From the NCBI GenBank assembly GCA_017635465.1, contig JAGBLL010000036.1, positions 68,590 through 132,589 of the forward strand: a DNA stretch of 64,000 bases, read 5' to 3'. Each line of letters starts with the position of its first letter. Position 1 is the stretch's first letter. This stretch comes from Bacilli bacterium (GTDB lineage: Bacteria > Bacillota_I > Bacilli_A > RFN20 > CAG-826). Position numbers and translations under genes: made by a program. The notes under the pieces were generated by a model. That model was not told the origin of the DNA. It searched no databases and worked only from the letters and a program-made list of their open reading frames with translations. Positions 35,243 through 42,549 of this stretch are shown piece by piece.

Positions 35243-36832
35243 ATGAAAACAAAAAAAGCATTACTTCCAATCTTAGCGAGTGCCTTAATGCTCACAATGG
35301 GTCTTGCTGCTTGTAACAAACCAGCAGAAGGCTCAAAACCAGGTGAAAGCAGCACTCCAGTAGAAACTTCTACAGGTACAGAAGAAAAAATCGTTGTCAC
35401 CTCTGCCGGTGATAAAAAAGAAATCCAAGTTGGTGAAACATTACAACTCTCCGCTAGTGTTGAAGGTGTTGAATGGTCAACAAAGAGCACTGATATCGTC
35501 AGTGTTGACGCTAAAGGTTTAGTTACAGCATTAAGCGCTGGTTCAGCAAGAATCACCGCTAAGAAAGATGGCTATGCCAATGGTAGTATCACAATTACAG
35601 TTACCAAAGCTCCAGATAGAGCCGCTAAATATGCAATCGGTTTAGAAGATGCTGATCACTATTCACCAACAGATTCTTGGGGCGCATCATACGGCAAAGC
35701 CGATCCAGATACTCCAGTCGAAAACAATAGTGGCGCAACAGCCGACAGCACCAACCTTGGTTGGTTCTCAAATGGTTGTAAAGAAACATTAACTTTCACA
35801 TCCAATAAAGAATTCAATGCCGAAATTGGTGTCACAATGGCTTACAGTTCTGCGATGGATTTAAGTGGTTTATTAAAAGTTACATTCAACGATGCTGAAA
35901 TCAGCATGGATGGTAAATCCACAGAAGCTCCTGACACAGAAGGTAGCTACTATGAATTCAAAACCGTTTCATTCGGTCAACAAAAGATTAAAAACGGCAA
36001 TAACGTTTTAGTTATCGAAGTTATTGGTAACCAAGCTCCAAATATGGACGAATTCAGAATCTTCACAGAAGAAACCGCTGAAATCAAAGTTGTTAAACCA
36101 GTAGTCTTAGAAAAGATCGTTGTTACTCCAGCTTCCGCTACTATCGATGTCGGTAAATCACAACAATTAACAACCACAACAGAAGGCGTTACTTATACAT
36201 CTTCTGATGCTACAGTTGCTTCTGTTAGTAATACTGGTTTAGTCTCAGGTCTTAAAGCTGGTACAGCTGAAATCACCGTTTCTAAAGAAGGCATGAGAGA
36301 CGCTAAGGTCTCTATTAGAGTTAAAGAAGTTCGTACATCAGTCGTTCACCAATTAGTGGCTGGTCAAGTCGTCCGTATGGAAGCTGAAACAGCTGACTTC
36401 TACAACGAAGCTGGTAAATGGGGTCAAGACATTAGTGGTCAATGGAGTGGTCCAAACCACGACCAAGGCGATACACCAATCGAAGATCAAGAAACCGCAT
36501 CTGGTGGTATGTCCTTAGGTTACTTCAACCAAACAAGTAAGATGACATTACATATGAACTCACCAAAAGCTGGTACAATCTCTCTCAAGTTATGTGGCGC
36601 TAACGCTGCTGACTTCGATTTAGCTGCTGGTGCAACAATCAAAGTTAATGATGTCGCAATCGATTTAACAGGTAAAGTTGTTACCGGTGGTGGTGAAAAT
36701 ACTTACTACGACTGGAAAGTTGTCGATTTAGGTAATGCTGCTGTTGTTAGTGGTGATACAAACACATTCGTTCTCGAAATCACTGCTTCACAAGGCTTCA
36801 ATATCGACTACGTCGAAGCTACATTAGCCTAA
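35243..36832 (+). CDS. Lipoprotein with two Ig-like (Big_2) and two CBM6/35-like domains
   Basis: A 529-residue surface lipoprotein with lipobox LAAC (Cys24) and a Ser/Thr-rich linker. The two halves are alike. Big_2 domain about 45-122 (LQLSASVEGVEWSTKSTDIV) is followed by a beta-sandwich about 125-285 (GLEDADHYSPTDSWG). A second Big_2 domain about 292-372 (QQLTTTTEGVTYTSSDATV) is followed by a second beta-sandwich (MEAETADFYNEAG, GGMSLGYF). The sandwiches resemble carbohydrate-binding modules of families 6/35. No catalytic domain is present, so it probably binds glycan for the neighbouring GH3 enzymes. A class-1 LytTR-type site lies upstream and an esterase lipoprotein follows. Confidence 0.82.
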   Translation: MKTKKALLPILASALMLTMGLAACNKPAEGSKPGESSTPVETSTGTEEKIVVTSAGDKKEIQVGETLQLSASVEGVEWSTKSTDIVSVDAKGLVTALSAGSARITAKKDGYANGSITITVTKAPDRAAKYAIGLEDADHYSPTDSWGASYGKADPDTPVENNSGATADSTNLGWFSNGCKETLTFTSNKEFNAEIGVTMAYSSAMDLSGLLKVTFNDAEISMDGKSTEAPDTEGSYYEFKTVSFGQQKIKNGNNVLVIEVIGNQAPNMDEFRIFTEETAEIKVVKPVVLEKIVVTPASATIDVGKSQQLTTTTEGVTYTSSDATVASVSNTGLVSGLKAGTAEITVSKEGMRDAKVSIRVKEVRTSVVHQLVAGQVVRMEAETADFYNEAGKWGQDISGQWSGPNHDQGDTPIEDQETASGGMSLGYFNQTSKMTLHMNSPKAGTISLKLCGANAADFDLAAGATIKVNDVAIDLTGKVVTGGGENTYYDWKVVDLGNAAVVSGDTNTFVLEITASQGFNIDYVEATLA

Positions 36833-36858
36833 TCCGTAATTATTAAGTGAAAGGAAAT

Positions 36859-36884
36859 AGAGGGTTTGGGCAACCAAGCCCTCT
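36859..36884 (+). other. GNRA-capped hairpin between two lipoprotein genes
   Basis: AGAGGGTTTGG (36859-36869), loop GCAA, CCAAGCCCTCT (36874-36884). There is no U-run. It lies between a good ribosome-like sequence (AAAGGA, 36850) and the ATG at 36898, which lacks its own. It may be an RNA processing or stability element, or a weak terminator. Confidence 0.6.
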
Positions 36885-36897
36885 TAATTAGTAAACT

Positions 36898-38505
36898 ATG
36901 AAAAAGAAATTATTATTTCCTTTAGTAGCGGCTTCCTTATTAGTCCTTGGTGCTTGTAATAAACCTGCTGATGCATCTACACCTGCGGGATCAAGCGAGC
37001 CAACTCAAGAAACTGCTAGAAAAATATTAAAAGCCTCCTTATCAAAAGAAGTTGTTGAAGCGGGTGTTAAATCCCAAGTCGTTACTGATGTTGAAGGCGT
37101 GACCTATCGCAGCAGTAATGAAGATATCGCCACAGTTGATAAAGATGGTGTTATCAGAACAGATGAGCCAGGCATGGCTTATATTACAGTCAGCAAAGAA
37201 GGCTATTTTGATAGAGTGCTCAAAATATTCGTTGATGAATATGAAACACTCGACTACTTAGTGGAAGGTTTCGAATTCGGCCCTGCTATTACTGGTATCA
37301 AATTAAACTTCCCAGAAAAAGTTAAAGCTTCTGATTTACAAGGCAAACAATTTGTTGTCAAAACAAATAGAAGCAATCGTACAGTTACCGCTGTTAATTT
37401 ATGTGACCAAGAAGGTCAAATCATCGACGCTACTGAATCACATTATGTCCGCCTTTCATTAGAAATGCGTTACAGTGGTTGGGGTCCAGCGGATGGTGCT
37501 TCTCCATTCACATATGCTAATAATGTTAATAACTGGACACCTAATATGACATTTGAAGCCGCTTTAGCTAGTGGTCAAACACTTACAGTTGGCTCAGAAA
37601 CATATGATAGTTCATTCAAATTCAATGTTGTGAGATCAAGAATCTCCTTATCCACAAGAGATTGGGGCGAAGCTAAATCACATACCGCTGAAGGATATAC
37701 CTTAACTTATAAGGAATATCAAACAGATGCATTAAGAGAAGACGGTGTCTTAAATCCATTGGTCATCTGGTTGCATGGTATGGGTGAAGGTGGTACAGAT
37801 CCAGATATCGCTTTATTAGGTAATGATGTTACTGCTTTAGGCGAGCAAAAGATTCAATCCCACTTCATTAAAGGCCAACAAAAAGGCGCTTATGTACTTG
37901 CCGCTCAAACACCAACAATGTGGATGAATAGTGGTACAGGTGGTAATAATGGTGGCGTTGGTCACTCCATCTACACAAAAACATTAAAGTCATTAATTGA
38001 TAACTACATTAAAGAAAACGGTGATATCGATACAAAGCGTATTTATGTCGGTGGCTGTTCCAATGGTGGATATATGACTATGGAAATGGCAGTGACATAT
38101 GGTAACTTCTTCAGAGCGTTCTATCCATGCTGCGAAGCATATAGTGATTCATTCGTTACTGATGAAGATATCCAAAAATTAAAAGATTTACCAATTTGGT
38201 TTATCCACGCTGCTAACGATACGACAGTTAATCCAAAGAACTTCGTTATCCCAACATATCAAAGATTAGCTGATGCTGGTGCTAAAGACTTACACTTCTC
38301 ATATTTCACAGACGTGAGAGGCACTGATGGCAATCCACAAGGCAATAACTATCAAGGTCACTATTCATGGATTTATATCTTCCGTGATGAAGTTGCCTTA
38401 GATCAAAAAGACCCAGCCAATGTTGCCGCACCTTCAACAGAAGTTGTTAAAGATGCTCAAGGCAATACAGTCAATTTATTTGACTGGATGGAGTCAATGA
38501 AATAG
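36898..38505 (+). CDS. Esterase lipoprotein with N-terminal Ig-like domain
   Basis: A 535-residue lipoprotein with lipobox LGAC (Cys20). A Big_2-like domain (about 45-110) is followed by a second beta domain (110-255) and an alpha/beta hydrolase (from about 265). The hydrolase has the oxyanion region LVIWLHGMGEGG, the nucleophile Ser in YVGGCSNGGYM (GxSxG-like), an acid in WFIHAANDTTV, and a His in YQGHYSWIY. This resembles Est1E/feruloyl- and acetyl-esterase-type enzymes with an Ig-like N-terminus and the PHB-depolymerase-like family. It probably removes ester groups from glycans before the GH3 enzymes act. The start lacks a normal ribosome site. Confidence 0.82.
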   Translation: MKKKLLFPLVAASLLVLGACNKPADASTPAGSSEPTQETARKILKASLSKEVVEAGVKSQVVTDVEGVTYRSSNEDIATVDKDGVIRTDEPGMAYITVSKEGYFDRVLKIFVDEYETLDYLVEGFEFGPAITGIKLNFPEKVKASDLQGKQFVVKTNRSNRTVTAVNLCDQEGQIIDATESHYVRLSLEMRYSGWGPADGASPFTYANNVNNWTPNMTFEAALASGQTLTVGSETYDSSFKFNVVRSRISLSTRDWGEAKSHTAEGYTLTYKEYQTDALREDGVLNPLVIWLHGMGEGGTDPDIALLGNDVTALGEQKIQSHFIKGQQKGAYVLAAQTPTMWMNSGTGGNNGGVGHSIYTKTLKSLIDNYIKENGDIDTKRIYVGGCSNGGYMTMEMAVTYGNFFRAFYPCCEAYSDSFVTDEDIQKLKDLPIWFIHAANDTTVNPKNFVIPTYQRLADAGAKDLHFSYFTDVRGTDGNPQGNNYQGHYSWIYIFRDEVALDQKDPANVAAPSTEVVKDAQGNTVNLFDWMESMK

Positions 38506-38541
38506 GTACCTAGATTTTTCAAAAAATCTTTGTATAAAATT

Positions 38542-38585
38542 CCTTTCTGTAGAAGGGGCGCAGCGCTTGAGCGCCCCTTTTATTT
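38542..38585 (+). terminator. Terminator after the esterase with competing upstream hairpin
   Basis: AAGGGGCGC (38553-38561) pairs with GCGCCCCTT (38571-38579), then T-rich. CCTTTC (38542-38547) can pair with GAAGGG (38552-38557) instead. Confidence 0.88.
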
Positions 38586-38645
38586 TGTCCCAGCAATTGT
38601 AGTTTTTATCCCAAGCGTGTAGGTTTTAATAATATTTTGTATAAT
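38583..38645 (+). promoter_or_regulatory. Putative LytTR operator (class 2) and promoter of kinase 2
   Basis: TTTTGTCCCA (38583-38592) and TTTTATCCCA (38604-38613) repeat with a 21-bp period, followed by TATAAT (38640-38645). The motif differs from the class-1 repeats, so it likely serves the second regulator (autoregulation). Confidence 0.55.
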
Positions 38646-38663
38646 ATAAGAGCATAAAGAAAT

Positions 38664-40034
38664 ATGGGCCCTTTAGATTTTGGACAAGCATTTAGCTTTT
38701 ACTATCAACGCGTATTAGATTTAACAGTGTATTTAGCGTTTTTCTTTTTAAGTGTTGGTTTGTGCATTTTGATTTGGCCTAAAGAATGGAATAAGAAAAG
38801 TATTATCAAACTTATTTGCGTGTTTGTTGGTAGTTATATCACATGCATCTTGTTCTCGTCTTTGATATTCGCTGCAGTTAGACAAATACCTGATCAGCAT
38901 ATTTCTCAAATTGCATACGCTTTTACATTACCGCTTATCATCTTGGCATTCACTTTGATATTTATGCGTAAAGGAAGAGCGATTCATAGAACAATTAAGG
39001 CTATTATCTTGATTTCTTCTATTGCGGTTGTGGAAGTTCTTTCTAAAAACACTGGTTTCTTCTTTGGAATCATCGCTAATGATGTTTTCATTATTGTTGC
39101 TTTAGCTAGATCGCTTCCGTTTGTGCTATTCACATGCGTTTGTTTCTTGCTTCATAAAATTGATATTAATAGATACCGTAACTTATCTAATGAAATGGTT
39201 ATAATCATTTCCGTTTTATCCGCTTTATTAGTAACTGCGAGTATCTACGAACAAGCTATTACTACACAAGAAACCGCTACTGTGGCGCTTCTTTCCTTGT
39301 TAGATATTGTTTTGCTATTTGTTCTTAACTTCTCATATTATGCAACATATAAGAATATTGAACATCGTCATAAAATTACTAATCTTGAAGTTCAAAAGAC
39401 TTTAGAGGATGCAGAGCGAATGTCTATCGCTATTGACCAAACAAATAGAGAAGAATTGGAAAAACTAAGACATGATATTAAGAACCAATTCTCCTATGTT
39501 GATATTATGCTTCAACAAGGGCAAAACGAAGAAGCAAAGAAATATATTGAAGATTATATAAACAACAATAATCCTATTCTTCATTCATTCTCCTGCTCTA
39601 ATAACGTTATTAACTCAATCATTAATTTGGAGTTAACTAAGGCTAAGATTAAAAATATTAAGATTGATGTTAAAGTAGTGGTACCACCTGCTCTACCATT
39701 TAAAGATATTGATTTAGTTAGTTTACTAACCAACATGATTGATAATGCTTTAGAAAACTATTATTCAGAAGATAAAGACACAATTACTGTGCGTATTATG
39801 AAGCAAAACGATTTTATTCGTTTCATTGTTTCTAATCCAATCAATATTGAGAAAATTAATCTCCGTAGTCTCACTAAAACAAGTAAGGCTGGCAGAGGTC
39901 ATGGTTATGGCACAAAAATCATTAAAAATATTGCGGACGCATATAAAGGATATGTTGATTTCAGTGTCGAGAATAATAGATTTGTCTGCGACGCTGTTTT
40001 AAATTTAAATGTTAAGGAGCAAATGGATGATTAA
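38664..40034 (+). CDS. GHKL sensor histidine kinase 2
   Basis: A 456-residue membrane kinase with about seven or eight helices (residues 1-225), a helical linker, phospho-acceptor His270 in EKLRHDIKNQFSYVD, N box in LLTNMIDNALENYYS and G box in GHGYGTKIIKNIADAYKG. It is related in plan to kinase 1 but only distantly in sequence, and the gene order is kinase first, regulator second. The regulator start overlaps its end by 8 bp. Ligand unknown. Confidence 0.92.
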   Translation: MGPLDFGQAFSFYYQRVLDLTVYLAFFFLSVGLCILIWPKEWNKKSIIKLICVFVGSYITCILFSSLIFAAVRQIPDQHISQIAYAFTLPLIILAFTLIFMRKGRAIHRTIKAIILISSIAVVEVLSKNTGFFFGIIANDVFIIVALARSLPFVLFTCVCFLLHKIDINRYRNLSNEMVIIISVLSALLVTASIYEQAITTQETATVALLSLLDIVLLFVLNFSYYATYKNIEHRHKITNLEVQKTLEDAERMSIAIDQTNREELEKLRHDIKNQFSYVDIMLQQGQNEEAKKYIEDYINNNNPILHSFSCSNNVINSIINLELTKAKIKNIKIDVKVVVPPALPFKDIDLVSLLTNMIDNALENYYSEDKDTITVRIMKQNDFIRFIVSNPINIEKINLRSLTKTSKAGRGHGYGTKIIKNIADAYKGYVDFSVENNRFVCDAVLNLNVKEQMDD

Positions 40035-40761
40035 GATTGCAATTCTTGATGACGATAAGACAGCGCTAATGATCTCCACAAGTGCAGTGGAAGCTTTCTT
40101 GAAAGAAAAGAATGCGGAATATCGTTTGTTTTCTTTTTCTAATCCTTTAAACTTCCTTGCCAGTGCGAAAGAAGAAAAGTTTGATTTATCATTTCTGGAC
40201 ATTGATATGCCTGAAATGAATGGTTTGAGCGTCGCTAATGAGTTAACAACTATTTCTAAAGATGGACAGATTATTTTCTTATCGCAAAGAGAGGATTTGG
40301 TCTTTGAATGCCTTAAGTTCCATCCATTTGGCTTTATTCGTAAATCAAAACTCATTGATGACTTCTCGTTAATGATGAATCAATATTTCCAAACCATTTC
40401 TAATAATGAAAGCAACGAAGCAAAAATTGACTTCTTCGATAAGACAAAGACATTCTCATTCAAGATTAAGGAAATTGTTTATATTGAGGGCGATAGAAAC
40501 TATCAAAAAGTTGTACTTAAAGACAAGACCTCACAAAACGTACGCGTGCCTCTGGTTACATTAGAAGATAAGTTACGCGAGTACGGATTCTTAAGAATAC
40601 ATAAAGGATATCTAGTTAATTATTTATATATACGTAGTATTGAGAGTGAAGAAGTTTATTTGACCACTGGTATTTCTTTACCAATGGCCAAGAAAAGAAA
40701 AGAAGAAATAATGAAACAATACCTCGCAATTTCTCGTAAAAACAGTGCGGTTATTATCTAG
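40027..40761 (+). CDS. LytTR-family response regulator 2
   Basis: A 244-residue regulator. The receiver domain has KIAILDDDKTALM, phospho-acceptor Asp58 in FLDIDMPEMNGL and IIFLSQRED. The LytTR domain begins near residue 140 and includes EIVYIEGDRNYQKVVLKDK and FLRIHKGYLVNYLYI. The start at 40027 (MIKIAILDDD) is set by AAGGAG 6-7 nt upstream; an earlier in-frame Met is not spaced for it. In the receiver, the Lys usually in a KP pair lies in GFIRKSKLIDD without Pro. It probably controls the lipoprotein/GH3-3 operon that follows. Confidence 0.93.
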   Translation: MIKIAILDDDKTALMISTSAVEAFLKEKNAEYRLFSFSNPLNFLASAKEEKFDLSFLDIDMPEMNGLSVANELTTISKDGQIIFLSQREDLVFECLKFHPFGFIRKSKLIDDFSLMMNQYFQTISNNESNEAKIDFFDKTKTFSFKIKEIVYIEGDRNYQKVVLKDKTSQNVRVPLVTLEDKLREYGFLRIHKGYLVNYLYIRSIESEEVYLTTGISLPMAKKRKEEIMKQYLAISRKNSAVII

Positions 40762-40786
40762 AATTTCATCACAAAAATAAACCATT

Positions 40787-40809
40787 ATGTCCCTCGCAGG
40801 CATTTTTTT
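40787..40809 (+). terminator. Weak terminator after regulator 2
   Basis: ATGTC (40787-40791) pairs with GGCAT (40799-40803) and is followed by seven Ts. The stem is short. Confidence 0.45.
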
Positions 40810-40870
40810 ATCTCTTTTTTCATGCTTTGTGACCCTTACAAATTTTCTTTCTTAGTAATTCTTCTATATT
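40806..40870 (+). promoter_or_regulatory. Tentative class-2 LytTR site and promoter of the GFPGGG lipoprotein operon
   Basis: TTTTATCTCT (40806-40815) and TTGTGACCCT (40827-40836) lie 21 bp apart and resemble TTTTRTCCCA; TATATT (40865-40870) may be the -10. The match is weaker than at 38583. Confidence 0.3.
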
Positions 40871-40912
40871 GCTTACGACTGAAGTTCAAACTTCAAAAAT
40901 AGGAGGAAATCT

Positions 40913-42538
40913 ATGAAAGTTTCTAACAAACTAGCTTTACTTGCTTTAACCGTTGTCGGTTCATTCGGCATGGGCGGTTGTAAGAGTAACGCTAAAATGC
41001 CAGTGAACTTCGTTGCCGTTACTTCCAGTACATATAATGCGGAAGTCCAATTTGGTGACTATGATTACAAGTTCCAAGGCAAAATCAATCAAGGTAACAA
41101 CAAATTCACCCTTGCTGGTACAGCAGTCGCTCGTCACGCAACTTCAAGTGGTGGTCAAGGTGGTGGCTTCCCAGGTGGTGGCTTCCCAGGTGGTGGCCCA
41201 GGAGGAAGTTCCAGCGGTCCAACTTTTGAAGGTTGGGGTGTTGAAGAACAACAAGGTGGCCAAGAACAACAAGGTGGCGGTGGCTTCCCAGGTGGAGGCG
41301 AACAAGGCGGTCAACAAGGTGGCCAAGAACAACCCGGTGGAGGTGGTTTCCCAGGTGGAGGCGGTTTCCCAGGTGGCGGAGAACAACAAGGCGGTCAAGG
41401 TGGTGAACAGCAACAAGAAGTTGCTCCAACAGCCTTAACACTCACTCTCAGTGCGGAACAAGCATTTATTAATCAATCTGTCACTGCGACAGTCGGTGTT
41501 GAACCAGAAAACGCTTCTAAAAATGTTAAATGGACATCTTCTGATGAAAAAGTTGCTACAGTTAACAATGGTACAATCTCTCCATTAGCCGAAGGCGAAG
41601 TAACAATCACTGCTGCAAGCACAGTGGATGAAAGCAAAACAGCTTCCGCAAAATTAAAAGTCGTTAAAGAAAACCTCGAACAATACAATTGGGCCGTTTC
41701 TGGCACATACGTATATGAAAAAGGCTATGGATACAAAATAACATTCGATGATGAAAACAAGACAGTCGTTCACACCGACTTCGATAAAACAGAAGGTCGT
41801 CATAGTTTCTTCTATGATGTCAAGATCGGTGAAACATCATCCACAATTCAATTCCAAGCTAAAGATCCAACATTCAAAGATTCCTTAGCGAAAGATTATA
41901 AGAAATGGGATGAAAGAGACTCCAAGTACATCTTCTATGCAAAGGCTACTGGTAATAACAACAGTGTCGCTACTGCATATATGTACCTACATGATTCCGA
42001 TAAATCGGTCGTTCTCAATACACCAAGCGGTGCGAATAGAAATATCTCGTTTGGTATGACTTGGGAAGAAAAAGACGGTGTTATTACCGTTCATGATGGT
42101 GATAAAGACTATGTCGCTGATAAATCAGTCAATACAGAACATCCAGGTTATAGACTTGTCTATAGTGGCAATACTTACTACTGCTCACTCAATCCTGACT
42201 TCAAATGGAAGAAATTTGTAACCGCTGACTTCGAAGGTGCAAATACTCACGAATTCGTCGGTTCCTATACAACATCTGGCCCAGATGGTGGCACAAAAGA
42301 AGTCAACCTCAACTTAGTCGAAGATGGCAAAGCCAAATTATATCTTGGTAGTTCCACAGCTTCCTTTGTTGGTAGTTGGACAAAAGATTCTGCTAATAAG
42401 TTATCTATCACATTAGATGACAAGAAAGCAGAATTTACACCAAATGCTGAAGGCAAATACGATATTACTATTAGAGTTTCTGTTTCTAGCTTCTTTGGTA
42501 GTTCAACACAAGTAATTGTGTTCTCACAAGTTAAATAA
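40913..42538 (+). CDS. Lipoprotein with GFPGGG/Gln repeat and Ig-like domain
   Basis: A 541-residue lipoprotein with lipobox MGGC (Cys23). A short beta segment (30-75) is followed by a low-complexity stretch (80-168) of Gly, Gln, Pro and Phe with five FPGGG motifs. A Big_2 domain (about 173-252, VKWTSSDEKVATV) comes next, then a beta-rich region with at least two similar units (WAVSGTYVYEKGYGYKITFD and EFVGSYTTSGPDGGTKE) of unknown family. It may be a flexible surface spacer or adhesin. It is 11 nt upstream of GH3-3, so the two are co-transcribed and likely work together at the surface. AGGAGG precedes the ATG. Confidence 0.8.
   Translation: MKVSNKLALLALTVVGSFGMGGCKSNAKMPVNFVAVTSSTYNAEVQFGDYDYKFQGKINQGNNKFTLAGTAVARHATSSGGQGGGFPGGGFPGGGPGGSSSGPTFEGWGVEEQQGGQEQQGGGGFPGGGEQGGQQGGQEQPGGGGFPGGGGFPGGGEQQGGQGGEQQQEVAPTALTLTLSAEQAFINQSVTATVGVEPENASKNVKWTSSDEKVATVNNGTISPLAEGEVTITAASTVDESKTASAKLKVVKENLEQYNWAVSGTYVYEKGYGYKITFDDENKTVVHTDFDKTEGRHSFFYDVKIGETSSTIQFQAKDPTFKDSLAKDYKKWDERDSKYIFYAKATGNNNSVATAYMYLHDSDKSVVLNTPSGANRNISFGMTWEEKDGVITVHDGDKDYVADKSVNTEHPGYRLVYSGNTYYCSLNPDFKWKKFVTADFEGANTHEFVGSYTTSGPDGGTKEVNLNLVEDGKAKLYLGSSTASFVGSWTKDSANKLSITLDDKKAEFTPNAEGKYDITIRVSVSSFFGSSTQVIVFSQVK
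41150..41416 (+). repeat. Low-complexity tandem repeat coding GFPGGG and Gln/Gly blocks
   Basis: Imperfect repeats of units such as GGTGGCTTCCCA and CAACAAGGTGGC. They lie wholly inside the lipoprotein gene and keep its frame, and they create long open frames in other phases that are not genes. Confidence 0.85.
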
Positions 42539-42549
42539 GGAGAATAAAC

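Noticed and set aside
32877-40761. Agr-type quorum-sensing systems
   Set aside because: Kinases and regulators are AgrC/AgrA-like in family, but no AgrB protease or AgrD-like peptide gene is present in or around either pair.
40785-40794. A third class-2 half-site TTATGTCCCT upstream of the GFPGGG lipoprotein
   Set aside because: It sits inside a short terminator-like hairpin followed by seven Ts, which explains the sequence better.
41013-41441. Long alternative-frame and antisense frames over the GFPGGG region
   Set aside because: They arise from the low-complexity repeat; they lack ribosome sites and the sense lipoprotein frame has a lipobox and domains.
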